A stretch of DNA of 64,000 nt from Abyssibius sp040880065 (GCA_040880065.1 JBBDJE010000046.1:21372-85371); one strand, 5' to 3'. Counted from the first letter of the stretch, positions 8,499 to 17,532 are shown. The notes: a model not told the origin generated them from the sequence alone. A program made the numbers and translations.

Positions 8499-10016
8499 TC
8501 AAGCGGTCAAATCTGCCGGCAGAAGTTCGGCAGGCATGTTCTGATAGGCCACGGGGCGCAGGAACCGGCGAATTGACAAGGTGCCAACGCTGGTTGCGCC
8601 GAAGTTTGTGCTGGCCGGATAGGGGCCGCCATGCACCATGGAATCGACCACTTCCACACCAGTCGGAAAGCCGTTTACCAGCACGCGGCCAGCCTTGCGT
8701 TCCAGCACTGGGCGCAGGGCAAGGGCGGCTTGCATATCGTCGGCCTCCATCTGCAGGGTTGCGGTCAATTGCCCCTCCAACCCTTTGGCCAGCGCAACCA
8801 TTTCATCAATCGAGCCGACACGCACCACAAGCCCGAGCGGGCCAAAAACCTCGTGGCCCAAGCCCGCATCGCTCAAAAACGCATCGCCTGTGGTTTGAAA
8901 CAATGCAGGTGCTGCGTTGCGGCCCGTTGCTGGCGAGTTCACAACAGCGCGCACGGCGTTGCGCCCGGCCATCTGGCTTTGCCCATCATGGAAGGCTTGC
9001 GCTATGCCTTCGGTCAGCATGGTTTGCGGGGCGACCTTGGCAAGCGCGTCCTGCGTTGCGCTAACAAAATGATCGGCCTCGGGGCCATCAACCACCACGG
9101 CTATGCCGGGGTTGGTGCAGAACTGGCCTGCACCCATGCTCAGCGATGCCGCCCAGCCCTGGCCCATGCTTTCAGCCCGTACAGCGGCGGCGGCGGGCAA
9201 AACAAACATCGGATTGACCGAGCCAAGCTCGCCGAAAAACGGAATGGGCTCAGCCCGTGCGGCGCATAAATCAAACAGCGCGCGGCCACCGGCAAGGCTG
9301 CCCGTAAAGCCGACCGCCTTGATCAGTGGGTGCTGCACAAGGGCTTGGCCCACCGCGCGCGTGCCGCCCTGAATAAGCGAAAACACACCTTTGGGCATGT
9401 TGCACCGCGCCACGGCGGCATTGATTGCCTCGGCTACAATTTCACTGGTGCCAGGGTGGGCCGAATGCCCCTTGACCACCACAGGGCAACCCGCTGCCAA
9501 AGCGGCGGCGGTATCGCCACCAGCCACGGAAAAAGCCAGCGGAAAGTTCGATGCGCCAAACACGGCAACAGGGCCGATGGGCTGTTGCACCATCACAATT
9601 TCGGGGCGCGGGGCTGGCTGGCGGTCGGGCTGGGCGGCGTCATGGCGCTTGTCTAGATAGGTGCCGGCTTCGATATGGCTGGCAAACAGGCGCAACTGGC
9701 CGGTTGTCCGCCCGCGTTCGCCCTGCAGCCGCGCCACAGGCAGGCCGGTTTCTGAGGTGCCGATTTCGGTAATCGCCTCGGCGCGGGCCTCGATTTCATC
9801 GGCAATCGCGTTCAAAAAGGCGGCGCGCATGGCGCGGCTGGTATAGGCATAGGTCCAGAACGCATCTTCTGCCGCGCGGCAGGCTTGGTTGACAAGGTCA
9901 ACCGTGCCAACCGAAAATTCATATGCCGTGCCACTTGCAGGCTCGGATTTGAAGGTTGCACTGCCGCCAACCCATTCGCCAGCGATCAAATGTTTGCCAT
10001 GGGGGGTAAAGCTCAT
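8499..10016 (-). CDS. Aldehyde dehydrogenase, probable 2-oxoglutarate semialdehyde dehydrogenase
   Basis: NAD(P)-dependent aldehyde dehydrogenase of 505 residues. The catalytic cysteine is Cys300 in G-Q-F-C-T-N-P-G and the general-base glutamate is Glu263 in F-G-E-L-G-S-V-N-P. F-G-A-S-N-F-P-L and G-F-T-G-S form the cofactor site. The G-E-L-G-S-V-N-P and G-Q-F-C-T-N-P motifs are typical of the 2,5-dioxovalerate/KGSA dehydrogenase subgroup. The start at 10016 is chosen because AAGGA lies seven bases upstream; an ATG seven codons earlier has no proper site. It would carry out the last step of 4-hydroxyproline degradation, giving 2-oxoglutarate. Confidence 0.87.
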   Translation of the reverse strand: MSFTPHGKHLIAGEWVGGSATFKSEPASGTAYEFSVGTVDLVNQACRAAEDAFWTYAYTSRAMRAAFLNAIADEIEARAEAITEIGTSETGLPVARLQGERGRTTGQLRLFASHIEAGTYLDKRHDAAQPDRQPAPRPEIVMVQQPIGPVAVFGASNFPLAFSVAGGDTAAALAAGCPVVVKGHSAHPGTSEIVAEAINAAVARCNMPKGVFSLIQGGTRAVGQALVQHPLIKAVGFTGSLAGGRALFDLCAARAEPIPFFGELGSVNPMFVLPAAAAVRAESMGQGWAASLSMGAGQFCTNPGIAVVVDGPEADHFVSATQDALAKVAPQTMLTEGIAQAFHDGQSQMAGRNAVRAVVNSPATGRNAAPALFQTTGDAFLSDAGLGHEVFGPLGLVVRVGSIDEMVALAKGLEGQLTATLQMEADDMQAALALRPVLERKAGRVLVNGFPTGVEVVDSMVHGGPYPASTNFGATSVGTLSIRRFLRPVAYQNMPAELLPADLTA

Positions 10017-10088
10017 TTGGGTGTCCTTTTCAGTCATCCTGTTGGGCGCGGCATCGGCCTTGCCCTTTTTCAGCTTCTTGCATACTAC

Positions 10089-10098
10089 ATGTATACAA
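10089..10098. promoter_or_regulatory. Candidate GntR operator ATGTATACAA
   Basis: Palindromic TGTATACA core in the 123-base divergent spacer between the aldehyde dehydrogenase (minus) and the reductase (plus) genes, about 40 bases from the reductase start. It shares its core with the site at 8444 and could regulate both genes. Confidence 0.4.
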
Positions 10099-10139
10099 GA
10101 ACGCAAGCCTGACGGCGATGCAATCCGAAAGGGCAGGAA

Positions 10140-11171
10140 ATGAGCGTAGAAAAAACCATGACCAGCGCCGAGTTGACCGAAACCGTCACGGCGATTTTCC
10201 GCAAGTCCGGCTTTAGCGCCACGCAAGCGGGGCCAATGGCCAAGGTGATTGTGGCGGGTGAACGCGATGCCTGCAAATCGCACGGGATATACCGGATCGA
10301 GGGCTGCTTGCGCACGCTGAAAATGGGCAAGGTCAACCCCGTTGCAGTGCCGGTGCTGCATGTTGATGAAAGCGCGATTATCCGCGTTGATGCCGGGTTT
10401 GGCTATGCGAATGCCGCCTTTGAGCTTGGCGCGCCCGCATTGGCGCAGCGCGCCAAAGCGCTGGGCATGGCTGCGCTGGTTATCAATGATTGTACGCATT
10501 TTTCGGCCTTGTGGCCCGAGGTCGAGGCGCTTGCCGAAATGGGGCTGACGGCCATGGCCATGTGCCCGAGCTATGCTTCGGTTGCGCCCGTTGGCGGCAG
10601 CAAGCCGCTATTTGGCACCAATCCGTTTGCCTTTGCATGGCCGCGCGCAGGCCAGCACCCCTATGTGTTTGATTTTGCTACAAGCGTGGCTGCTCGGGGT
10701 GAAATAGAGCTGCATCGCCGGGCTGGCACCCCGCTGCCTGAAGGCTGGGCGGTGGATGTTGACGGCGCCCCCACCACCGACCCCGAAGCAGCGCTAAAGG
10801 GCGCTATGCTACCTTTTGGCGGGCATAAAGGCTCGGCCATTTCCACAATGATCGAGCTTTTGGCAGGGGTGATGATCGGCGATCTTACCAGCCCCGAAGC
10901 GCTGGACTATTTGGGAACGACCACCATCGCGCCGCGCCATGGCGAGCTTATTCTCGCCTTTAGCCCGGAACGCTTTGCCGCCACACGTGGCGCAAACACC
11001 CTGTCACGCGCCGAAGGTTTGTTTGAGGCGATCATCGGGCAAGGCGCGCGCCTGCCATCGCAAAGGCGGTTTGCGGCGCGCGCAGAATCAGCGGCGCAGG
11101 GCATTCGGCTTAGTGCCGCCGAATGCGAACAGTTGCAGCGGTTTGCACAGCACGGGCTCGACGCGATCTAG
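10140..11171 (+). CDS. Malate/L-lactate dehydrogenase-family delta1-pyrroline-2-carboxylate reductase
   Basis: A 343-residue member of the sulfolactate/malate/L-lactate dehydrogenase family. It contains N-D-C-T-H-F near residue 118, K-P-L-F-G-T-N-P-F-A-F, the D-F-A-T-S segment and F-G-G-H-K-G-S near residue 225, which are family hallmarks. Members of this family in proline/hydroxyproline clusters reduce delta1-pyrroline-2-carboxylate (and delta1-piperideine-2-carboxylate) to L-proline with NAD(P)H. Here it would complete the trans-3- and cis-3-hydroxyproline routes begun by the racemase homologue and AcnX. A second ATG six codons downstream is an alternative start. Confidence 0.85.
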   Translation: MSVEKTMTSAELTETVTAIFRKSGFSATQAGPMAKVIVAGERDACKSHGIYRIEGCLRTLKMGKVNPVAVPVLHVDESAIIRVDAGFGYANAAFELGAPALAQRAKALGMAALVINDCTHFSALWPEVEALAEMGLTAMAMCPSYASVAPVGGSKPLFGTNPFAFAWPRAGQHPYVFDFATSVAARGEIELHRRAGTPLPEGWAVDVDGAPTTDPEAALKGAMLPFGGHKGSAISTMIELLAGVMIGDLTSPEALDYLGTTTIAPRHGELILAFSPERFAATRGANTLSRAEGLFEAIIGQGARLPSQRRFAARAESAAQGIRLSAAECEQLQRFAQHGLDAI

Positions 11172-11180
11172 GCAAAAGAA

Positions 11181-11204
11181 AAGGCCCGCAGCGCTGCGGG
11201 CCTT
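11181..11204. terminator. Bidirectional terminator hairpin
   Basis: Perfect 24-base palindrome, AAGGCCCGCAGC paired with GCTGCGGGCCTT, between two convergent genes. It is followed by GGTTGTTTT on the plus strand, and on the minus strand by TTCTTTTGCC. It would end both the reductase transcript and the DapA-family transcript. Confidence 0.8.
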
Positions 11205-11221
11205 GGTTGTTTTCGGGGCGA

Positions 11222-12184
11222 TCAAGCGGCGTATTTTTTTACCGCACCCGGCTGTTTTGACCATTCTGCATACCATGCATCAAACAACGCAAGCTGGCGT
11301 TCGGCAAAACCGCGCTGGCTGGGCGAAAGCGCGTCGGTTTCAATAAAGTTCAGCGCAAATTCCTCATGGCCCTTCAGCACCATCAGATGTTTGAAATAGA
11401 GCACCAGATCGGCGCCTTCGTCAAACTTCGACAGCACACCCAGCGCGGCCTCCAGTTCCAGCGCGCGGGCGCGGGCATCGGCATCGCCAGCGGCGGCTGC
11501 CTGGCTGAGCGCCACCAGATGCAGCACCTCGCGCGGCAGAACATTGCCAATACCGGTAATGGCACCTGTAGCCCCGCAATTTACAAAACCGTGAAAGACC
11601 TGGGTGTCAACACCGATCATCAGCGATACGTCATCATCCTGGCTGGTGATGTATTCGGCTGCATAAGACATATCGGCAGCACCGCCGAATTCCTTGAAGC
11701 CGATAAGGTTCTTATGATCGCGGCGCAACTCGAAAAACAGATCGGCGCGGGTTGCAAAACCGTAATAGGGGCTATTGTAGATAACCGCAGGCAGATCAGG
11801 TGCGGCGGCAAGGATCGCTTTGAAATGTGCGCGCTGGGCGGGGATGGAATTGCCGCGCGACAGCACGCGCGGAATAACCATCAACCCCTTGGCGCCAACT
11901 TTCTGGGCATGGGCGGCATGGGCCACCGCACTGGCGGAGTTTACCGCACCCGTGCCAACAATCACCGGCAGGCCGGCGGCAACCAGCCGCGTCACACCTT
12001 CCATACGCTGCGCATCGCTCAGCAAGGGCCAGTCGCCCATCGAGCCGCAATAGACAACGGCCGACATACCGGCGGCGACCATTTTTTCGCCTGCGCGCAC
12101 AAGCGCATCAAAGTCGGGGCTGCGGTCGGGTTTGCAGGGGGTCATCAGGGCGGGAATGGTCCCGGAAAAAATACTGGCGGCCAT
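11222..12184 (-). CDS. DapA/NAL-family lyase, probable delta1-pyrroline-4-hydroxy-2-carboxylate deaminase
   Basis: A 320-residue class I aldolase-type TIM barrel. The Schiff-base lysine is Lys164 (G-F-K-E-F) and the conserved tyrosine is Tyr136 (I-Y-N-S-P-Y). Within hydroxyproline loci this family supplies the deaminase that turns delta1-pyrroline-4-hydroxy-2-carboxylate into 2-oxoglutarate semialdehyde, the substrate of the aldehyde dehydrogenase above. A TTG lies one codon upstream, but the ATG at 12184 has better spacing from GGAG. It diverges from the GntR gene and probably shares its operator region. Dihydrodipicolinate synthase is less likely in this context. Confidence 0.83.
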   Translation of the reverse strand: MAASIFSGTIPALMTPCKPDRSPDFDALVRAGEKMVAAGMSAVVYCGSMGDWPLLSDAQRMEGVTRLVAAGLPVIVGTGAVNSASAVAHAAHAQKVGAKGLMVIPRVLSRGNSIPAQRAHFKAILAAAPDLPAVIYNSPYYGFATRADLFFELRRDHKNLIGFKEFGGAADMSYAAEYITSQDDDVSLMIGVDTQVFHGFVNCGATGAITGIGNVLPREVLHLVALSQAAAAGDADARARALELEAALGVLSKFDEGADLVLYFKHLMVLKGHEEFALNFIETDALSPSQRGFAERQLALFDAWYAEWSKQPGAVKKYAA

Positions 12185-12289
12185 CAATGTCTCCTTCGAT
12201 GTCGAAATGTCGCGTTACCATACCGCCGAGCGCAGGGAAGCCGCCCCGAATCTCGGCTGTTCTTCGGTTATTATATCCATTGTATTTTA

Positions 12290-12300
12290 TTTGTCGACAG
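12290..12300. promoter_or_regulatory. Candidate GntR operator TTGTCGACA (site 1)
   Basis: TTGTCGACA palindrome at 12291-12299 in the 227-base divergent spacer between the deaminase and GntR genes. An identical nine-base core occurs at 12390-12398, one hundred bases further on. Paired identical palindromes next to a GntR gene suggest autoregulation and control of the divergent gene. Confidence 0.45.
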
Positions 12301-12389
12301 ACATTGATATGTCCGCAACTATTTTCGGGCCATGCTGTGCTGGCGCGCATCCCGATGCTTGATCCGCAGCGATAAACTGGCTATGCAAA

Positions 12390-12399
12390 TTGTCGACAC
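12390..12399. promoter_or_regulatory. Candidate GntR operator TTGTCGACA (site 2)
   Basis: Second copy of TTGTCGACA, only 13 bases upstream of the GntR start codon and abutting its ribosome binding site (AAGGA). Binding here would block its own expression. Confidence 0.45.
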
Positions 12400-12411
12400 A
12401 AAGGATTTATC

Positions 12412-13116
12412 ATGCCGAATAGCCAGGCCGCCAAAAATACTGACCGCAAGCGCGGCTCGGGTGTCAAACATGTATATGACGTGTTGCGCGACGAGATTAT
12501 CGGGCTGGAACTGGCCCCCGGCAGCCCGATTGATGAAATCCAGCTTGCCAAACGTTTTGTTATGTCGCGCACGCCAATTCGTGAGGCGCTGGTGAAGCTT
12601 GCGGGCGAGGGGCTGGTGATGACACTGCCTAACCGTTCGACCGTGGTATCACATATCGACTTTTTGAACCTGCACACGTTTTTTGATGCGCTCACGCTGA
12701 TGTATCGCGTAACCACGCGGTTGGCCGCGCAATATCACACGCCTGATGATCTGCCGCATATACGTGCCCTGCAGGCCGAATTTGCAAAGACCGTGGCCGA
12801 GCAAAATGCGCTGGAGATGATCGCCAAAAACCGCGACTTCCACGCCGCCATCGCCGTTGCCGGGCGCAATACCTACTATGAAGGGTTGTTTATCCGCCTG
12901 CTTGACGAGGGGCGGCGGATTTTGCGGCTGTATTATTCATCATTCGATGATCAGCTTCCGCAGAAATATGTGACCGAGCACGAAGATATCATCAACGCGA
13001 TTGCCGCCCGCAACGTGGAGGAAGCCGACCGCGTTGTGAGCATTCATGCCGACCAGATTGTGAAGCAAATTCAAAAGCTGGTGTCACAGGACCGCAGGCA
13101 GAAGATAGCGCTGTAA
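12412..13116 (+). CDS. GntR-family (FadR subfamily) transcriptional regulator
   Basis: A 234-residue regulator. The winged helix-turn-helix spans about residues 18-78, with D-E-I-Q-L-A-K-R-F and S-R-T-P-I-R-E-A-L as recognition features, followed by an all-helical FCD ligand domain (D-F-H-A-A-I and E-H-E-D-I-I-N-A-I provide candidate metal/ligand residues). The ATG follows AAGGATTTATC. It is divergent from the hydroxyproline deaminase gene and is the obvious candidate to control the whole locus, with hydroxyproline or an intermediate as inducer. The ligand is inferred. Confidence 0.9.
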   Translation: MPNSQAAKNTDRKRGSGVKHVYDVLRDEIIGLELAPGSPIDEIQLAKRFVMSRTPIREALVKLAGEGLVMTLPNRSTVVSHIDFLNLHTFFDALTLMYRVTTRLAAQYHTPDDLPHIRALQAEFAKTVAEQNALEMIAKNRDFHAAIAVAGRNTYYEGLFIRLLDEGRRILRLYYSSFDDQLPQKYVTEHEDIINAIAARNVEEADRVVSIHADQIVKQIQKLVSQDRRQKIAL

Positions 13117-13118
13117 CT

Positions 13119-13154
13119 ATACCCGGCCCGTGAATTATACCCGACCCGTGAATT
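13119..13154. repeat. Tandem 18-bp duplication over the 3' end of galM
   Basis: Two adjacent 18-base copies (13119-13136 and 13137-13154, one mismatch). On the minus strand each copy encodes F-T-G-R-V followed by a stop, so the end of galM including its stop codon is duplicated in tandem. The active stop is in the first copy reached by ribosomes (13135-13137). Confidence 0.85.
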
Positions 13155-14124
13155 CGTAGCGCGTCACCTGTTTGTATGTGTCTTGCGGGCGCAGAACCGG
13201 TTGCGGAAAATGCGCGTGGTTAATGGCATCGGGCCAGAATTGCGGCTCTAGGCACATGCCCGCGCGCGGCGTGTAGCGCCGCCCGTCGAGCCCGTCGACC
13301 GGAATGGCCAAATGATCGGCGGTATAAAACTGGAGGCCCGGCTCCGTGCTGAATACCGACATTGAAACCGCAGGTGTGGCCACACGCGCTGCGAGTTGCG
13401 GCGCACCATAGCGCCCGGCGGCCAGACAGTAGTTATGGTCAGATACATGGCTGCCAAGTTCGCGCATTTGCCGGAAATCAAACATGGTATTGGTGACGGG
13501 TTTGAGCTTTCCTGTCGGGATAAGCTCGGCATCAATTGCGGTCATGTGGTCCGAAAAGATTTGCACGCGATGGGCATCGATCGTCGCGCGGCCATCAAGG
13601 TTGAAATAGCTGTGCTGGGCAAGGTTTACCACGGTCGGCGCATCGGTTGTTGCGCTTAAAGTGCAAACAATGCGGCGCGCGGCCAGTTGATAGGTGCAGG
13701 TCGCATTCACAGTGCCGGGATAGCCGCCTTCGCCGGCAGGCGAGCAAAGCGTCAGCGTTACAAAATCAGCGCCATACGCGGCCAGTTGCCAGTTGCGCTG
13801 GCTAAAGCCCTTCGCACCGCCATGCAGCTGGTGTCTTGCACCCTCAGCCAGATCAAGTTGATGGGTCTGGCCATCAAGCGTAAACCTCCCCTGCCCAATG
13901 CGATTGGCGCAGCGCCCGACGATGGCACCAAAAAAGGGCGAATGCGCGATATAGTCGGCGATGGAATTGAGGCCAAGCACCAGCGGAAAATCATAGCCCG
14001 AAAGGCGCAAATCGCGGATGATAGCCCCATAGGTGAGCACTTCAGCACGCAGATCATCACTGGCAATGGTTACTTTTTGAACGGCTTCGCCACCGGGCAG
14101 CGTTCCAAAATTCACAACCGCCAT
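13135..14124 (-). CDS. galM: Aldose 1-epimerase (galactose mutarotase)
   Basis: A 329-residue galactose mutarotase-like protein from MAVVNFG; the ATG at 14124 has GAGG five bases upstream. Recognisable motifs are V-G-R-C-A-N-R-I near residue 75, H-Q-L-H-G-G, the catalytic-type N-L-A-Q-H-S-Y-F-N-L and the late L-E-P-Q-F-W-P-D-A-I-N. It would interconvert alpha and beta anomers of an aldose in the cytoplasm. It stands alone between the GntR gene and the TRAP operon; no sugar catabolic genes are adjacent, so its substrate is open. Confidence 0.9.
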   Translation of the reverse strand: MAVVNFGTLPGGEAVQKVTIASDDLRAEVLTYGAIIRDLRLSGYDFPLVLGLNSIADYIAHSPFFGAIVGRCANRIGQGRFTLDGQTHQLDLAEGARHQLHGGAKGFSQRNWQLAAYGADFVTLTLCSPAGEGGYPGTVNATCTYQLAARRIVCTLSATTDAPTVVNLAQHSYFNLDGRATIDAHRVQIFSDHMTAIDAELIPTGKLKPVTNTMFDFRQMRELGSHVSDHNYCLAAGRYGAPQLAARVATPAVSMSVFSTEPGLQFYTADHLAIPVDGLDGRRYTPRAGMCLEPQFWPDAINHAHFPQPVLRPQDTYKQVTRYEFTGRV

Positions 14125-14288
14125 GCCAGCCTCGCCTCGCAAAGTTTAACCTGCGCGATATCAACTGCCTGCAGCCGGAATGGTCAAGTCTGCGGCGGCT
14201 TGGGTAATGTTTTTATAGCCAGATGCCTAACTTTGATGCAGGTTAAGGCAGGGTTAGCTAAAAATAGCCCAAAAAATGGGAGGATGTT

Positions 14289-15296
14289 ATGAAACTGATG
14301 ACAAAAGCCGCATTGGCGGCAAGCCTGGCCTTCGCCGCACCCGCAGGCGCAGCCGCAGAAGAGGCCAGCTATGTGCTTGCAACCGCGTCGACGGGTGGCA
14401 CCTATTATCCGGTTGGGGTCGCACTGGCCACGCTGGTCAAGGTGAAACTGGAGCCGGGCATGAGCATTGCAATGTCGGCAATCAGCTCGGCAGGTTCGGG
14501 TGAAAATATTCGACTGATGCGCGAAGGCGAGGCGCAGTTTGCGATTTTGCAGGGGCTTTTCGGGTTTTACGCCGCCTCGGGTACCGGCCCGCTGGAAGGC
14601 GCAGGCGCGCAGACCAACCTGCGTTCGGTTACTATGCTGTGGCAGAATGTGGAGCAGTTCGTTGTGGCAAGCGACAGGGCGACAACCGGCACTATGGCCG
14701 ATTTCGTCGCCCTTGAAGGCAGTGCCGTGGCGCTTGGTGCTCAGAATTCGGGCACGATTGGCTCTAACAGCACGTTGCTGGCAGGGCTCGGGGTCGATAT
14801 CGACACCGCATATGACCTTGTTTATGGTGGCTATGGGCCAGCAGCAGAAGCGCTGCAAAACGGTCAGGTTGCCGGCATTTCCACGCCATCGGGTGTGCCG
14901 ACCGGCGCGCTCAGCCAGCTTTTTGCATCGGCAGGCGATGGTGTGACCATGCTCAACTTTACCGATGAAGAAATGGTCGCCGCCGATGGTGGCCGCGAAT
15001 TGTGGACGCGCTTTGTCATTCCGGCTGGCACCTATCCGGGCCAGCAAGCAGACATTGCCACTGTTGCGCAGCCGAATTTTCTGGCGGTGAATGCTGATGT
15101 GTCCGAGGAAAATGTCTATCTGATCACCAAAACCATCTTCGAGAATCTGGCATTCTTGCAGGCTATCCACCCTGCCACCCAGGCGATGATGATCGAAGCT
15201 GCTATTGCCGGGCTGCCTGTTGCGCTGCACCCCGGTGCGGCGCGCTACTATCAGGAAGTCGGTATCGACATCCCCGCGCGTTTGATCGCCAACTAG
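14289..15296 (+). CDS. TAXI-family TRAP transporter solute-binding protein
   Basis: A 335-residue periplasmic protein with a signal peptide (about residues 1-22, ending A-A-A-E) and the TAXI-family opening Y-V-L-A-T-A-S-T-G-G-T-Y-Y-P-V-G. The body includes the conserved G-A-Q-N-S-G-T type motif. The ATG follows a strong GGGAGGATGTT site. It precedes a fused TRAP permease gene with a hairpin between them. TAXI proteins bind small organic acids such as glutamate or 2-oxoglutarate in the few known cases; the ligand here is unknown. Confidence 0.92.
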   Translation: MKLMTKAALAASLAFAAPAGAAAEEASYVLATASTGGTYYPVGVALATLVKVKLEPGMSIAMSAISSAGSGENIRLMREGEAQFAILQGLFGFYAASGTGPLEGAGAQTNLRSVTMLWQNVEQFVVASDRATTGTMADFVALEGSAVALGAQNSGTIGSNSTLLAGLGVDIDTAYDLVYGGYGPAAEALQNGQVAGISTPSGVPTGALSQLFASAGDGVTMLNFTDEEMVAADGGRELWTRFVIPAGTYPGQQADIATVAQPNFLAVNADVSEENVYLITKTIFENLAFLQAIHPATQAMMIEAAIAGLPVALHPGAARYYQEVGIDIPARLIAN

Positions 15297-15318
15297 GCGC
15301 TTAACTGCCGCAGAAACC

Positions 15319-15346
15319 ACCCCGGCCCGCAGGTATGGGCCGGGGT
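15319..15346 (+). promoter_or_regulatory. GC-rich intercistronic hairpin (TAXI SBP / TRAP permease)
   Basis: Perfect ten-base stem ACCCCGGCCC/GGGCCGGGGT with an eight-base loop in the 70-base gap between the binding-protein and permease genes. There is no T-run, so mRNA protection or partial attenuation is more likely than termination. Confidence 0.7.
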
Positions 15347-15366
15347 AACATTGCCGGGGGCCAAGC

Positions 15367-17475
15367 ATGAGCGAAGCAGAACAAGCCGCGGATGAGGGGC
15401 TGATCCAGCGCGCCTTTTCCGGGCCGGTTGCCATTATCCTGAGCACCGTCGCGTTTCTTATCGCCATTGGCCATATCTATGTTGCCTTCGCCCCGGTCAT
15501 TTCCGAATTTCAGCGCAACGCCTATCACTTTGCCGGTTTTGCCTTCTTGGCGGCGGTGTATTTTCCGCTGTTGCGCGGCCGCACCCGTAGCCGCGGGTTG
15601 CTGGTAGCGGATGTTACATTCGGCATTGCCATCGCCATCGCCGCCATCTACCTGCCGGCTGCCGAAAACGCGATTTATGACCGTGGTGTGAAGCTCAATG
15701 TGTTTGATGCTGCCGCTATTGCGATCTGCGTTGTCGGCGGGGTCGAGTTGACACGGCGGCTTACGGGCTTGGTTATTCCGGCGCTGGTCATTCTGTCGCT
15801 CACCTATATTGGCTTTTGGGGCAAATATGTAAGCGGTGTGTTCAGCTTTCCGGGGTTAGGCTGGGAAACAATCGCCTTTCGATCGGTCTATGGCGATGAT
15901 GCGATGTTCGGCACAATCGCGCGCATATCGTCGACATATGTGTTTTTGTTCATCATTTTCGGGGCTTTCCTGTTGCGCTCCGGCGCGGGTGATTTCGTCA
16001 TCAACCTTGCGCGCGCCGTGGCCGGGCGCATGGTCGGCGGGCCGGGCATTGTCGCAATTCTCGCCAGCGGGCTGACGGGAACGATTTCCGGCTCAGCGGT
16101 GGCCAATACCGCATCGACCGGAGTCATCACCATTCCGCTGATGAAACGTGCCGGTTTTTCACCGAAGTTTGCGGGCGGGGTCGAGGCTGCCGCATCGACC
16201 GGCGGGCAGTTGATGCCGCCGATCATGGGCGCGGGTGCCTTTGTTATGGCCAGCCTCACCCTTATTCCATACGAGAAAATTGTCGCCGTGGCGGCGCTTC
16301 CTGCGCTGCTTTATTTCCTGTCGGTCGCTTTTTTTGTGCGGATCGAGGCGCAGCGCATGAATCTGGCTCCCATGAAAAGCGATGGTGAAACCTTTCGCAC
16401 CGCCTTTGCCAAGGGCGGTGCAAGCTTTGTTCTGCCGATCGGCGCGCTCATCACCATGCTGGTAATGGGCTTTACCCCCGCCTATGCGGCGGTGTTCGGG
16501 ATTATTGCGGTGGTGGCCAGTAGCTGGCTGACCCAAAACCGCATGGGCCTGCGCGCGGTGATCGAGGCGTTGATCATGGGCACCAAAGGCATGATCATGA
16601 CCGCCGTGCTGCTCTGCACCGTTGGTCTGGTTGTGAATGTGATCTCCACCGCCGGCATCGGCAACACCTTCAGCCTGATGATTGCCGATTGGGCCGGGGG
16701 CAACCTGCTCATTGCCATTTTGCTGGTGGCGCTGGCCAGTCTTGTGCTTGGCATGGGCCTGCCCGTTACCGCTGCTTATATTGTGCTCGCCACATTATCG
16801 GCCCCCGCGCTGGCGGGAATGATTGCCGACCGTGTGGTGATTGACACAATGGTGCTTGGCCAGCTTAACGACGGCGCGCGCACGATTCTCATGCTTGGCG
16901 CGCCCGAGCATATGGCGGCCTTCACGGGCCCCATGCCCTATGCGCAGGCGGCTGAAATCGTGCATGCTTTGCCTCTGGAAATTGCGGCGCCGCTGCGTGA
17001 CCTTACGGTGCCGCCGGAAGCCGCGCTGGCGGCTTTGCTTTCGGCGCATATGATCATCTTCTGGCTTAGTCAGGATAGCAATGTCACGCCGCCGGTGGCG
17101 CTGGCGGCCTTTACGGCGGCAGCAATCGCCAAGGCCCCTGCCATGGCAACAGGCTTTACAAGCTGGAAGCTGGCCAAGGGCCTCTATATTGTGCCGCTGA
17201 TGATGGCTTACACGCCGTTTCTGTCTGGAAATGCCGGACAGGCGCTTGTTATTTTCGCCTTTGGTGTGGTCGGGATTTACGGGTTGGCGGGGGCACTTCA
17301 AGGTTGTATGGAGGCTCGGCTTGGCTGGGTAATGCGCATTCTGGCCGGGGCGGCGGGTGTTGCCTGCCTATGGCCTGACCCGCTTTGGCTGAATGCGGCG
17401 GGTGCGCTCGTCGTGCTCGGCGTTCTAATCAATAATATCCGCAAAGGCCCCCTAAGCCAACGCGTGGTGATGTGA
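15367..17475 (+). CDS. TRAP transporter permease, 4TM/12TM fused subunits
   Basis: A 702-residue integral membrane protein. After a short acidic cytoplasmic start there is a small DctQ-like membrane part, then the large DctM-like domain with T-G-T-I-S-G-S-A-V-A-N-T near residue 240 and E-A-A-A-S-T-G-G-Q-L-M-P-P-I-M-G near residue 278, both hallmark motifs of TRAP large subunits. A late copy, G-M-G-L-P-V-T-A-A-Y, is also present. The ATG lies 71 bases after the TAXI gene. It uses an ion gradient to import the solute delivered by that protein. Confidence 0.92.
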   Translation: MSEAEQAADEGLIQRAFSGPVAIILSTVAFLIAIGHIYVAFAPVISEFQRNAYHFAGFAFLAAVYFPLLRGRTRSRGLLVADVTFGIAIAIAAIYLPAAENAIYDRGVKLNVFDAAAIAICVVGGVELTRRLTGLVIPALVILSLTYIGFWGKYVSGVFSFPGLGWETIAFRSVYGDDAMFGTIARISSTYVFLFIIFGAFLLRSGAGDFVINLARAVAGRMVGGPGIVAILASGLTGTISGSAVANTASTGVITIPLMKRAGFSPKFAGGVEAAASTGGQLMPPIMGAGAFVMASLTLIPYEKIVAVAALPALLYFLSVAFFVRIEAQRMNLAPMKSDGETFRTAFAKGGASFVLPIGALITMLVMGFTPAYAAVFGIIAVVASSWLTQNRMGLRAVIEALIMGTKGMIMTAVLLCTVGLVVNVISTAGIGNTFSLMIADWAGGNLLIAILLVALASLVLGMGLPVTAAYIVLATLSAPALAGMIADRVVIDTMVLGQLNDGARTILMLGAPEHMAAFTGPMPYAQAAEIVHALPLEIAAPLRDLTVPPEAALAALLSAHMIIFWLSQDSNVTPPVALAAFTAAAIAKAPAMATGFTSWKLAKGLYIVPLMMAYTPFLSGNAGQALVIFAFGVVGIYGLAGALQGCMEARLGWVMRILAGAAGVACLWPDPLWLNAAGALVVLGVLINNIRKGPLSQRVVM

Positions 17476-17532
17476 TGATCTGGCCGCTGCAGGGTATTGG
17501 CAGGGCATCAGCTTAGTAAACAGGAGCAAAGA

